DNA from: Diatrype stigma
Taxonomy: Eukaryota; Ascomycota; Sordariomycetes; Xylariales; Diatrypaceae
Assembly: GCA_022225965.2 (NCBI GenBank)
Contig: JAKJXP020000008.1
Location: forward strand, 1-64,000
Direction: 5' to 3'
Length of the DNA: 64,000 bases
The number at the start of each line of letters is the position of its first letter. Position 1 is the stretch's first letter. Below, piece by piece: positions 1-12,067 of this stretch. The notes beneath the pieces are model-generated. The model saw only the letters and a list, made by a program, of their open reading frames with translations. It had not been told where the DNA came from and did not search any database. Position numbers and translations under genes: made by a program.

Positions 1-114
<114 letters not shown>

Positions 115-677
115 TACTGGTAACCAATCCATGGCCGACAATCTCCTTCGTGAGACGGCGAAAGAAGTCGCTCTTGCGGAATGAATAACATTTCGTCTGC
201 AGAACCTCTTTGAAGGAATCGGGACTGTTGCAAACGACCACCTCCCCGTTGCCGAAAGTGAGGAACCGAATGAGCGGCACGTCCGGGTGCTCCCGCATCC
301 ATTTAATGTAGAGTGACGTCGGGGTCTCGGCCTTGATTAGATTGAGCGCCTGGCCGAAAAAGAAGTGATTATCCTAGGTATCGTTATATAACTTAGCTTA
401 TGTATATATTTACCCAGGTAGAGCGATGATAGAGGTATGCCACAATTTGTATTTTGTCGGGGATCTGTCAAGGTTGTCGACTTACTGTTGGTCCCGGAAG
501 GTGACGCAAGGGCGAGAAGTATTTTGGGTAGAGAAATATGCGATAGCACAAGACGCCTAGATACTGCACAATAAAGAGGACGAGGAATATCTTGATCAAT
601 CCATAGGATGATGTTGTGAATTGCTGCACAGCCAGCGCCTCTAGCATTGACCCTGCGGCACAGACAATCCAATCCAT
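115..677 (-). CDS. Cytochrome P450 monooxygenase, N-terminal part only (truncated at window edge)
   Basis: Heme-thiolate monooxygenase of the fungal microsomal type; substrate unknown. Two exons are visible: 486-677 and 115-373, with a GTAAGT donor at 485 and a TAG acceptor before 373, joined in phase 0. Exon 1 starts at the ATG at 677 and encodes a hydrophobic membrane anchor (about residues 20-42), followed by the basic, proline-rich hinge with PLRHLPGPT that marks fungal P450s. Exon 2 continues with the FFFGQAL and FLTFGNGEVVV blocks and VLQTKCYSF, where the helix B region begins. I-helix, ExxR and the heme-binding Cys loop would lie beyond the C run at 1-114 and are missing. An in-frame ATG upstream would add residues, but 677 puts the anchor at the expected distance. 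The family is clear; the subfamily cannot be given. Confidence 0.88.
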
Positions 678-2077
678 TGTGACGACCCCTGAGCTTCCTC
701 CCACTCGAATTACCGCAATGCTGGTGCTAAGGTAGCACGAAAGTGATATGTCTTGGTGATCCAGCCTCCGCTGTATTCCAGGTGTTTCAAGATCTGATCC
801 TTCCAAAGTGCATCCCAGGTAAGCGGTCAGCACGAATCGATCACACGAACCACGCTGAGGAAGACATGTTTCTTGTCTGTTCTGATTTCCCCGGGAACGA
901 AAAACGTTATGTAACGGTCGTGCACTCCCCTGTCGAGACCCCCTCGTGTCATGTGGAAATCATAATCGGCCGTTATATGCACGGTAGCGGATTCTATATT
1001 AAATCGCGGCGGTCTCCATGACAAACGCTCGTTGCTGAGTGGCCAGGAATGTGATAGAGATGTGACCCTCCTAGGGGCCGATGGGACTAATTATACCAGG
1101 GGCCAAACCCACCTCCAGTCTCTTGTGTCAACGTTGTAGTTACACTAAGCCGTTATTTTGTTTACGTTCTACAAGGCGTATAAGAGTGAACTCGGGGTTT
1201 TTTCCTTTGACTTACAATAACAAGCATTATATCTTTGTGTTGCTTCATCGCTGTTTTGTAGCATTGCCCGCGGCATCGGAGATTAATCGGTGCCAACTCC
1301 TAGGGCCCTACGGGCTCCATTATAGGAAAGTTGTCAACTGAGCCAATACCATTCTGGTGGTATCGAATAGGATCACAATCCGTCTCGTGTCGTCCCTAGC
1401 TAGCCTGAACCGTGCTGCTACCGGGCCGCAGTTGGCGGAGAAGAAACCCGTTTATGGCATTCTCCACTTGCCAATTAACCCTCTGTGCCGTCCATTTTGC
1501 CCAGACACATGCCAGCTTACCTACGTTCTGGGCAAAATCGCACCGATTCTCCACGCCGGGGCAATGGGGCCGACCTCTTAGCCTCGATTCAGAAAGTTCA
1601 AGATTCCGTTTTAACCCCAACAGCATCCCTACAATCTCACATACAGAGGGGGTCCAAGGGGTGCGTCGTGCGTGTTGCCGCGGAATTCGTAAAGAGTGGC
1701 CGAGCCACCATCAAGCCCCTGTATAATCCACAAAACTCGGGTTGGGATGAGATAGAAGATTTACGACGCTCCTCTGGGGCGTTTTTGCCATTGTGGCTGA
1801 ATAAAAGCAACAAAGATATGAGGTGCCTTTACTATCGAGCGTCCCGACACTCGCTGTCTTGTTGATCTTCTGGGAGTGTATTATTGCCTCTTGTCTCCTT
1901 TTCGCGGCTCGTGGCAGGCCATGTCCGTCCCGTAGTATTATGATCACCTTGAGTTTCTTGGGCTAGATGTCTGGAGTTTGAAGAGCCCTCTCCGGAACCC
2001 CGGGGAGAAACAAGCTAGAAATATTTGGCACTTATAGTCAGAAGTGGTTCTTATTCGTTCATCTATAGCGCCACGAT
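678..2077. other. Intergenic region, no recognisable gene
   Basis: This 1.4-kb stretch lies between the divergent P450 and rhodopsin-domain genes and should hold both promoters. Open frames here are short and resemble no family I know. A perfect 12-bp inverted repeat at 1494-1538 is the only clear structure. Confidence 0.6.
1494..1538. repeat. Perfect 12-bp inverted repeat (hairpin)
   Basis: ATTTTGCCCAGA at 1494-1505 is exactly mirrored by TCTGGGCAAAAT at 1527-1538 around a 21-base loop. It lies in the promoter-side spacer between two divergent genes. It may be a regulatory hairpin, a dyad operator or a transposon footprint; the sequence does not decide. Confidence 0.7.
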
Positions 2078-3609
2078 ATGAGAAGAGCGATGAATTCAAC
2101 AGATCCAAGCCCCTCGGAGCTGGGTGCTCTGGCGTACGCCGAACCTCCAATCACGCCTCGGGGGGTAGCCGGAGCCATATATATCCTCAGCACCATATTT
2201 CTCGCCTTCTCCACGCTGGTCATCGTTCTTCGAGTCTATGTTCGCGGGTGGATGTTGAGGGCCAGCAAAGGCTGGGGGGTTGACGATATCCTCGCAGTTT
2301 CAGGTTATGTAAGTACGAGTGTTCCAATTTAGTTGACACAGCAGCCCTTAGTATACGCATGTACGTCTTTTCGAATTTCAAGCTGATGATGTGTCTCTTG
2401 GCTCCTGGTGGTTAAACAGATACCGTTCGCATTCTTCTGCATCTACGCGATCCTCGGCTCACACTATGGTCTCGGGATGCTGGATGAAGATCTGAACAAA
2501 CTGCTCATAATGAGAGCGACTGAGTACATGTTTGTCTGTCAGCTTACGATCGCAATCTCGGTTCCATTCACGAAAGCATCAATCGCTGTGACTGTGATGC
2601 GTAAGTAGCTTCCTCTCAAAAGCGCGTACTCCTCGTATTTCGGTGGTTCTGCCCTAGGACTCCGCTGACTTCTCTATGCCGTGACTGCGTAGGCATCACC
2701 TCGGAGCGACGGTACCGGTGGATCTTCATAGCCATCATCGTGATATCGGCCGGCAGCTGCCTCTCGGGCGTGATCGGCCTGCTCATCACCTGCCGGCCCC
2801 TCGCGGCCAAGTGGAACCCGGGCCTGGGCACGTGCAACGGAAACGAGATCATCCTCCTGGGCAGCTATGCGTTCTCCCTGATTGCGATCGTCTCGGACCT
2901 CGCCTGCGCCTGCATTCCGTACCTGATCGTCCGGAAGCTGGAGATGCCCCGACGTTCCAAGATCACCATCACCATTATCCTCGGGTTCGGCGTCTTTGCC
3001 AGCATCGCCTGCGTAATCCGCATCCCGTACTTCTCCTACTACACGAAGACCGAGAATATACTCTGTAAGTTTGACACATGACTATTACCACCCACCTAGG
3101 GCCAAGATCAGGGTGTTGCTTGAGCCCGGCTAACATGCATCGTCAAAGTCGGCGTCGGATATGTGGTTTTATGGAGCTCCGTCGAGAGCGCGGTTGGTAT
3201 CATATCTGGTTCTCTGCCCTCGCTGCGCAAGCTATTCGGCCACCACTTCGACTCCAAGGGCAACTCGTACCAGCGCGACCAGAGCGGAGGAGCAAGGGCA
3301 GGCGCACAGAACACCGTCGGAGGGACTCCATTCAGCGTTATCCGATCACGCACGCATCATCAGCTTGACACGCTCGACGCAGACGGAAAGGGCAGGGAGG
3401 CGGGAAGTGGAAAAAATACTACTTTCATATCGACATCGAAGGGCAGGAGTCGCGGCGAAGGCTGGGACCAGCTCGACGACGAGGAGTCTGGTGGGGATAG
3501 CTCGGTCCGAGGCATCACGACGCATACGTCGATCCGCATTGACGTCGAGAGCCTGAGCGAACGGGAGTCTACGAAGTCAGGCCGTAGTGCGTGGAAGAGC
3601 AACGTGTGA
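2078..3609 (+). CDS. Seven-TM rhodopsin-domain (PTH11-like) integral membrane protein
   Basis: Exons 2078-2308, 2420-2600, 2693-3064 and 3149-3609 join in frame with GTAAGT donors throughout and give 414 residues. Seven hydrophobic segments follow the order of the fungal rhodopsin-domain family (Fung_rhodopsin, PTH11-related): TM1 from GAIYILSTIFLAF, the VDDIL motif opening TM2, GSHYGLG in the first outer loop, TM3 with PFTKASI, TM4-TM6, and TM7 with the conserved ending SLPSLRKLF. The last 130 or so residues are a hydrophilic Ser/Arg-rich cytoplasmic tail. A CFEM domain, present in classical PTH11 receptors, is absent. Such proteins are thought to be surface GPCR-like sensors; no ligand can be inferred. 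An alternative start at 2090 would drop four residues. Confidence 0.9.
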
Positions 3610-3946
3610 TAACGGGAGGAGTGCATTGTTGATTGTGAAATCAAAGTTACTGGACTTAAACGGTTTCGGATGAGCTGAATGCATATTGGCCTGTACGAAT
3701 TATCCAGGAGCCTATACGATTGAACGAAGTAACAAGTGTGTCACTCATTTTCGCATTGAATGCTAAATGGGAATACAGCCTCAGAAGATTACCAGCCTAT
3801 CCAGGGTTCATGGGAATGCATAGGTGTCATGGATCTGGTGGTTCATTGAGTCGAATTGTTATAATTGACTCGCATCAATCATCGAGGAGTTGCAGATTAT
3901 ATACTGTTTGGAATTCTTTCGACATCGAAAACCTGGGCTTGTCCTC

Positions 3947-4660
3947 TCAAGGCCACACCATATGCTCGGCGTTCTTATGATTAGAAGCGAGCTTTCTCTT
4001 CTTTCCGATCCCAGCGTTCTTGAAAAAGAGCAAGCTCGAAACAACGACAACAATCTGATTCAGCACATCAGTATTAGATGGGCATGCTTCCCCTTCTTTC
4101 TCGTCCAGAAGTTTTACTTGCCACAGGAATCGCAAAAGTGAAATACCTATGAGAAAAGGGGTCGTCAACACATCCTGTGTCTAAACCGCATATCGCCCAT
4201 CTTGCGAATGAATTTCGGACTGATTAATCACTCACCATTCCAGTGACGGATCATCCGAGAGGAGATCTACGTTCATTCCGAACAGTGTCGCGACGAAGGT
4301 CAGGGGTAGGAAGATGAAGGTCATCCAGCTCAGCCTCCAAAGACTCGCGTTGAGCTGCAGGGAGTAACGAATGTTCCCGGATATCTACTTGCTTGTAGAC
4401 TTGTTTTGGCATTTTAGCACCTCTGAGGCAATTGTAATACGGTATTCAGGGGTAAAAAGGAGGCACCATGCCAAGAAGATTTGCGGTCGGATCCGTCAGG
4501 TGTTGCTGGATATCTCATTGGCAGGACTCGGGGACTTCCTTTACTCTACCGCGATCGACTAGACGTCCCAGATGGAATTGTTTCTTCGAGGGCGGAATCG
4601 GCCACGCATTGTCTACGGTTGTGAACAAACGACTCTGTCGCACCGTCCTGCTGCCCCAAC
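3947..4660 (-). pseudogene. Decayed CorA-family Mg2+ transporter (GMN motif)
   Basis: On the minus strand the segment 4236-4370 encodes LPLTFVATLFGMN, the pore helix and GMN signature of CorA magnesium channels, followed by SLEWYF. Exons 4125-4146 and 3947-4054 then supply a plausible second TM helix (YFTFAIP joined to IVVVVSSLLFF) and a basic tail. Upstream, about 4370-4620, family-like sequence continues (DNAWPIPPSKKQF, HLTDPTANLLGMVPPFYP, LRGAKMPKQVYKQVDIRE). It is interrupted by two in-frame TGA codons, at about 4520 and 4447, and needs a frame change near 4365 to join the GMN exon. No intact N-terminal domain or start was found, although weak coding-like sequence continues to about 4920. 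I read it as a pseudogene; unusual splicing or sequencing errors are the alternative. The 5' boundary is approximate. Confidence 0.7.
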
Positions 4661-7600
4661 ATTTTCTGGTGTAAAGATAAGGCACGGTTCATGACGGGCC
4701 ATGGTCCTGGAGTCTTGCTATAGTTCTTCTACCCTCTGATCATCATAGGGACCGGTAGGCATCATCCTCCTAAATGCGTTTGGTTAAAATGTACTCGTAA
4801 GGCTATAAAACTGACATACTAATCGCCGAAGGTGAGCGCTTGCCTGTACCACTTGTAGCCCAGCCGAGATGCGATCATCAAGAATAGACGTCCAAACTGC
4901 GCCCATGCTCACTGTTCCGGGAGTCATTGAAGGAATGTAGACATTCCAAAAGGCATATGAGCCTTTGTTGGCGAGTACAACCTATGTTTCCTTAGGACAT
5001 TTCGTACCGCGACCTTTTGAAAACATGACTGGTCACGAAACCATGTTATTAGGACCCTTGAAACAAGCATTTGAGTTTTGATATGACTAACATCAAGCGG
5101 AAGGGAATAGGTGACGTCCGAGGCTGGGTGTGCCAAGTTAGATGAGTGTACGTGTACCGAAAAGTCTGGGGCTGAAGAATATAACTACCAGCCCCAGGTA
5201 GCTATAAACCTCTTCTTGGTTCTTGGAAATATGTGTATGGAACCCATATCCTTTTACTGTTAGTGATAATGAAAAACTCTATGTTGCGACCGTACGAAGA
5301 CTTCTTCGTACTTAAGAAGGCTTCTGGAACAAAATCCTTTGGGCCTTAAATCAGGGGCAGCCACTTAGCCGGACCGGACCGGCTTGGCCAGTTCCGGTAA
5401 GGGGGCTCCAGTCAGCTCCGGCTAGGGGGCTAGACCGGCTCCTTATTACAGCTGATAGCCAGCCGCCGGGTACCCGCGCCGAAAAGAAGCCGCACCTGCA
5501 GCTTGTGGCACCGGAAGCTTCTGGCGCACGTGGACCTGTAGCTGGCGCTCCTTTGGCTGGCACTTAACACTTGGGCTATTGTGCTCCTTCGGTGCGAAAG
5601 GGCCTCACGTTGGTTGGAAGGGTGCATCAGTAACGAGAACGTCTTCACTACGATGTCGCAATCGGGGTAGTGGAACAACTTGGTCAAGAAGGCCCCTCCA
5701 TTCCAATGGTATGTGCCGGAAGGATGTCCTGGATCGCGAGAGGTTGGCTTGAGGGTCTGGCTTGGGATGGTGCTGATCCATCCACCCAGCCACGCTGCCG
5801 GCCAACCGACGACCGACGTACGATACTTCAGTACTTCCAAGTTGTACAGGTTTTATCTGAAGTGGTGGCAGTGGCTGACTGGCGGGACCTGCATTAGTGA
5901 CAAGTGTTAACAGGTAAGCACCTGCAGTCTAAGCCGAACTTGGAGGTTCCCGCAACCGAGATCCTGTAAGTGGATCTCAAGCGTGGACGCTAACTTGGCG
6001 AGAAGGAAAAAGAGAGAAAAGCAAGATCTCGTAATTGCTGCTACCGGCGTCGCCGTCGTCTTCTAGAAAGATGGGAAAGATTTGACGAGATATCGTAAAA
6101 TAAATAAAGCAATTAATGATCGTTTCTGGGAATGGAAATTGCGGCATGCAGTGGTCACCCTGTTCAGCCTGTCCGCGTGGCTCAGCTACTAGTCTATGTA
6201 TGCATGTCCTTGGCCCCCAACCATCCAAGACTTGCCAAAGTATCTACCATGGGCATTTCGAGTAGGAATATACATAGCTACTATGTACGTGGTGCTGTGA
6301 GGATAGAACGCTATCTGATGTAAGCAGACCCCCATAACGTCACGCCACGATGCGAGGAATGAATGGGGCCAAGGGGAGATTGAGTTTGATGCACGGATAG
6401 GGGCACGGACCGGGTATGACATAACGCGGCGATATAACTAAGACATTTGGCACGATTTTCGTCACCGTCGGAATGGTTGGGTCGGGCTGGGCTCGGCTGC
6501 GGCTGGTCAACCTGCTGTAACATCGATGCATTGACGTGTTCTGATGTGTTATACTCCGTAATTCGACGATAGCTGAAGCGGCGGGGCGGCGCGGAGCGAC
6601 CATGTGATGGGATTGGATGATGCATATGTAGTATTTGCATTGTCATCATGCCATGTACAATACAGTACAATATATACTTCGTATGTAACGGTGGCCAAGA
6701 GCCTTCAAACAGCAGGCTCAAGTACTCTTTACCTTTCCTATTTTTACAAATCCAGCAGATCCAGCAAATGCAACGGAGGCCTTAGTACGTAGAACATCGA
6801 AAATAGACTGGGACTATCAAACCCGATGTCACTGTTCTCACTTCCTACGCCTTGTGCTTTTTCGTCTTCTCGATGCACACCCCTGGACTAATAGAGTAAG
6901 ACTTGCGCTTTCGTATTGCAACTGGTGTATCACACCCAACCGCGCTCGCACAGCAGCAGCAGTGTAGTGTAGTGGAATGTAATGGGTTGGAATGAGCCTC
7001 CCTTCCTTGGTTCTTTCTAGTCGGCATTGGATGTCGTTAGGTTTTGTCCTTTCACAAGATCTGGCGGTTTCAATGCTAGCTCTGGTGGCCAGACTACATA
7101 GGTAAGTTGGTGGCATCTAAGGCACGAAGTACCGGTAGATTAAGTATATTGGGGCTTAGATTTGTCGAGATTATCACGCAGGTACGGGGTTGGTACGACG
7201 TAGGTCGAACGAATGGAATTGAGATGGTTCGACCCATGGATCCGGTTCGCGGGGGGTTTGGCGGGTTGGCTGGATTCCAGAACAGGCAAAACCCCTGGCT
7301 TTCTGCGTGACTGGCAGGCCCCCCTAGCTGAGCAGTGCGTCGGTGACCAGTGACAGCATCGACAGAGTGCCAGATGGGAAATTTCGTTTCCGCAGGGGAA
7401 ATAATGCGACGAAGGTTTTTTTTCCTCCCGTAGCCTTGGTCAGGTTGTTCCTGATACTCGGGTTGTGCCAGGGCGCCCTCGGATGACGCAGATGAGGTAG
7501 ATAAGAATTGCTCGCCCCCCTCGGGCCAAAAATGAAATTCTATTTAGAGAGAGGGCTACCCAAACCGCAGAAGTCCACAAACATGTGGTCATCCGGCACA

Positions 7601-9043
7601 GCCCGTTCGTCCAGGCCATCGTCCCATACACCGCACATTGGATTCAAATACTAATTCTCTTCTATATATGGATAAGGGCATGCCAGCTGCATTCGCTCCC
7701 TAAGCCTGATGCGGGTTTGATCCGGACCATCAAAGACAACTCTGAGTCAAGAACAGGATTTCTAATTCCTATTTGAGGTTCACCATCAGTCGGAACCCCA
7801 GTCGGAACCCCACCAGAGGTTGGGTATTACGAGAAGACCTTAGAGGACCCCAAGACGGGATATCTATTTAATGATCGACCCCCGGCGAACCAAGCCCCCT
7901 CATTATGAAAGACTATAACGGAATAAAGAAACAATAGACGGTTGGTTCCTCGAAGAGTTGGGCAACTTTGGGATTGTGAAGAGTCAATATCGAAAATCGA
8001 ACTGTTGCCATCAAGACAGGATATAGGCGACAAATTAAAAAGGGAAGAATCGAGGACTAGACTAATCAAGGAGAGATCGTCGTACTAGAGGCCAAAGCAG
8101 TCGAGAGAACAAGAGCCTCAATGAAAACAGAGCCTCAGGAACAAACAAGACCATCAGGCAATACGATCGGAACGAAGAGAGGCAGAGTGGAAGTGGAAGA
8201 GGGCTGAGAGGTCAGCACCTGGTCAACCGACTGTCACAGGTGGTTTGCCAGGTGGATTCGCTTTGGCCGGGTCAGCATGCAGGGGTTGAGTTTGCGGGGC
8301 AACAACATCAGGACTGCCAGGACTGCCAGGACTGCCAAGACTGCCAGGGCCACCACCACACGCACCACCAGCACCACCACCTTGACGGACGCGATTTTCC
8401 AGGCTAGAGCCACTTTCTTAGCCTGCAGTCAGGCCGACGCCATTCCTCTTCACCCCCATCCGGGCCATCCCCTGGTGGAAGGTCCTGGGGCTTGCGCTTG
8501 TGCTTGCCGGTTGCTGTCACACCAACCAGAGCCTCTGTCACAACCAACAGCTGCACTGTTGGCAACGGCGGAACAACTGCAGGCGGCAGACGCACGGTTT
8601 AGAGCACAGGTTTATTTCTTCTGCCTCTGCATCTGCATCTGCATCTGCATTCTTACTTTCACTACCACCTTTACTATCGATACCGTCTCAAAGTTACTAC
8701 ACCTGCATTTCTGCTCGAATTTCTTATCAACGGCTGCAGTATCATCCGTCTTTTCAGGCTCTATTCGTCCATCCAACCACACCCGCTCCCACGCCCGCAC
8801 CCACACCCACACCCACCGATCTTGCTGGCGTCGGCACATACAACCCCCTCCAGGGCCTTCTAACATTAGCGCTCCATGTGCTAGCTCAGTTCCAGTAATT
8901 GCAGTGCAGGTACCGCACCTAGATCGTTTCCAACCCGGCATAATCCGCATAATCAGGGATAGCGACCAATCAAGAGCGGTCATTGCACGTACTACAGCAA
9001 TCATCACCGCCGCCATTACCTGTACCTGTACCTGCACCTATAG
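4661..9043. other. Region without recognisable genes; low-complexity 3' part
   Basis: 4.4 kb in which no frame shows a recognisable domain. 4700-5150 may hold further remnants of the decayed CorA-like gene. 5360-5470 is a GC-rich patch of imperfectly repeated GGGGGCT/CCGG units. Near 7790 a 13-base unit CAGTCGGAACCCC occurs twice in tandem. 8290-9040 is CA/CT-rich with short tandem units (ACTGCCAGG, CTGCAT, CACCCA) and presumably is 5' leader or an unresolved 5' exon of the ERF4 gene that follows. Confidence 0.5.
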
Positions 9044-10858
9044 CACTACGCGATTATTCCCCCTGGCCGCTTCGACGGCCCTTGGACTTTCTCCGTCGTC
9101 CCAACGGCTTCGCACGCAGACTCTCCAGCTGCGAACTTGTCACCAACCGCCCTAAATGCACCACCAACGAATGCCCGTTTCTACGTGCCATCGCCATCAC
9201 AGCAGCCCGACTACCCAGGAGCTTCACCGTCAACCTTAGGTACGGGAGCACCGCCAGCACCGCCAGCACCGCAACCTGCAGTACCCACTGGTGGGATTCG
9301 ACAACCTCAACCGCAACCTCGACCGCAACCGCGACTGCCACCGCGACGCGACCTTATTGGTGGTGGTGCATGTAGAAACCTCCTCGCGACACGACGTAAC
9401 GATCAACCACCCCCTCCACCATTTCGCAACCGTGCAGTTCCTGAATCTAAGTCGTCCAGCGGGCCCCCTCGACGGATTGGTGGTGTAGGCCGCCTCTGGA
9501 ACCCGACGAACTCCACTCCAAGACCATTACCGCCTTCGTCTTTGCCATCATCTCGACCAGACCGACATCGTCGTCAACGTCGTCAGCGTCGTCCATCGAG
9601 TCCTCCTCTTCCTCCTGTTCAGCTCGAGCATCCCGCATTAGATCTCGCAGCTGACTCCGCCGATCCCACCAGAACGGGAGCTGGTGATTACCCGCTCCTC
9701 ACTCTACCGGAGCATAGACAGAATCGTCATTCCGCATCAACGAACACAAGTGTACAGGTCGAGAATCGAGCAAGCGAGGAGCATCGCATCAGCCTCCCGA
9801 AAACCGTACGGCATTCATACGACAGGAATTTATCCTCCCCAACATATCTAGCTCCAGACGCAGTTGAGGCTGGTCCCTCTAGCGTTAAGCCGAGGATCCA
9901 CCATCAAGACAGCAATAAACATCAGTTTGACAACCGGAGAACTAGGACGAATAGCCCTACAAGGCTTGCCCGAGCTGTCAGTTTCGGTCTGGTTCCACCT
10001 GACAAGCCTACTGATAAGGGCAAGGGAAAAGCTGTTATGTCGCCAATAGACGATAAAGATCCCTCTCGGGGGTTCTCGGGAGACTTGGAGAGAGGGCCCG
10101 ATGTTCTGGGCCACCATCGCAATGGATCGCGCGTGTCCCTTCCCGATGGTATCGGCTCCCCGACGTCTTCGAGCGACTCTTCGATTATGGGCGATCCAGA
10201 TCAACCAGACGTAAGCGATGAATGGGGTCCTCAACATCCGTGTTTTCCACATCTAAACCCTCATGTCCCGTTGAACTCTCCCGAGTATGCGAATACACGA
10301 ATCATCCGTATCCGAAGAGATTGGTTGCTGGAAGGCGACATGGCTCCTACTTTTTCCAACTTGTACCCGGAGATATTGGACCCGGCAGGTGTGTCGGAGC
10401 AACAATTTCGACGTGTTATCGAGAAGCTGAACGGCGAGCTCGTCCCCATTTTCGACCCTTATAATTGGAGAAATATTCTGGACGGCATACTTGGCCTAGT
10501 CACTGGCTGGTTATGGGATGACCTAGGGTTCACCAACGCGAAGAGCAAATTAAAAAATTTAGAGAGTTGGATAGAAAATTGGAATGCTGAGATGGAGAAA
10601 GCCATGGGCTCTGAGGAAGGCACCCTGGCACCTAAGCTGATTTCATTGAGACGGACAGGGTATATGAGTGTAAGTCTTACCCAAATGATTGCTGTCTCAT
10701 TCAACTAACATGATTACTAGCTCGACATCCAGATACCCGATCCAGAGATAGCACCTGCTGGGAGTACACCAGGAGCATCGAGAGCCGGGCGCCCAGACAC
10801 ACCCTCGAAACCCGAGTATTCCACGTTGGACAGTTCGCCACCAGTACAACAGTCCTGA
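9044..10858 (+). CDS. erf4: Ras-modification protein ERF4 (Golgin A7/ERF4 domain), 5' end unresolved
   Basis: ERF4 is the regulatory subunit that pairs with the DHHC enzyme ERF2 to palmitoylate Ras at the ER/Golgi; GOLGA7 plays this part in animals. The frame is open from 9044 to 10669, then a GTAAGT intron (10670-10720) leads to the last exon 10721-10858. The C-terminal third carries the domain: IIRIRRDWLLEGDMAPTF, TFSNLYPEIL, FRRVIEKLN and the hydrophobic NWRNILDGILGLVTGWLWDD with its WLWDD end, coded from about 10297 to 10590. The N-terminal 380 residues are Pro/Arg/Ser-rich and disordered, as in other filamentous fungi. No in-frame ATG occurs before 10038, deep in the disordered region, so an upstream exon is missing from this model or a frameshift lies in the low-complexity stretch at 8290-9040. 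The family call is firm; the start is not. Confidence 0.85.
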
Positions 10859-12067
10859 TATCGCTCGTGGATGTCCTCTTCTAAATATGCTACCATTCTC
10901 CTGTTACTATTTACACCATACCCCCTTTTTAATGTCGTCGAACCTGCCCGCCAAACACGCTTGTACGACTGATGAAGATACCCAAATACCCCTTCCAGGC
11001 ACTAGTGCCTTGTCATCACACCATAATACTTTCGTTTTCCTACGGCCTTTGCCGCATCCGTATTTGTTTGTTTGCTTTTTCAGCCTTTTCTGTGTAAACT
11101 ACCATATCATTAGCGCATGGCGAGGAGTTTCAGGCGTTCGTTATGGGGCAGCCTAGTTGTGAAGCTGAGTGCCGCCTCCCCCCATCTATTGGAGATGGGT
11201 TCATCACTCGATACGGCGTCGCTAAAGGTTGAAACCTTGGTTTTGCCTTATGTCTGTTCGCAGACTTAGCATTGCTGACATGCGAAAGCTGCGCCGAGGA
11301 TTTTTGGGGAAGAAGTGCATGTGGTTTGCAATGTTGTAACGTATTTTTTTGGTTTTTTTTCCCCCATTGCACGGCAGAGAAACAGACAGACAGATCGCCT
11401 GCAAAGGCAACATGTGGAACAGGAGGCATGTTCGTCGAAAGAAATGAGACTTTAACTACTACGAAATTAGAACGGAGCGAATCCTTTCCACGGGTCTAGT
11501 GTACTGCGTTGTATTGCTGTGTATGCGTTGTAGGAAGTCGTTTCCAATAGCTATGGTGCTCAAGGGTAGGTCAAATGCTGCTACCTCCTCGTGGAGCACT
11601 TGGCTTTATACACTCTGAGATTGCCCTTCGTCTGCTGGGGCAATCTGTCATGCTTATATCTCTTGCCTTAATAGTCTGGTGCTTATTCTCCCATATTCTT
11701 CATTATTATCCGACTATACGTATACCCCAACCTAACAGGAAACGCCCATGCTAACTCAACAGCCAAACCAGATGTGATGGTTCTCAAAGAGGTTACACAG
11801 AAGCCCCTCCACCTTTTGCTCAGCTCTAGGACTTGCTTCCTACAGCAAACATGCAGCGAGGCTTTCTAAGCCACGTGCCCTATTAGGCGGAGAGGGCAGT
11901 CTGTTATGCGCAAGAAGTGCCTACTCCCTTCATTTCTTCCTTGCTCCCATGCCACCCTCATTATACTTTAACACTCTTCATACAAGCTTCCTCTATCCTT
12001 ATTGCGACACCACAAATAACCCCGATTGTTTTCCGGTCTCCCCTCCTCCCCACCCCAAGCAAGCCGT
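10859..12067. other. Convergent 3' spacer, no gene seen
   Basis: 1.2 kb between the converging ERF4 and STE3 genes. Open frames are short, with no family resemblance. It should contain both 3' UTRs and polyadenylation sites. Nothing else stands out. Confidence 0.6.

Noticed and set aside
8277..9155. 292-codon open frame as a separate gene
   Set aside because: It is Thr/Ala/Ser/His-rich from simple CA/CT repeats, overlaps the ERF4 5' region and has no recognisable domain.
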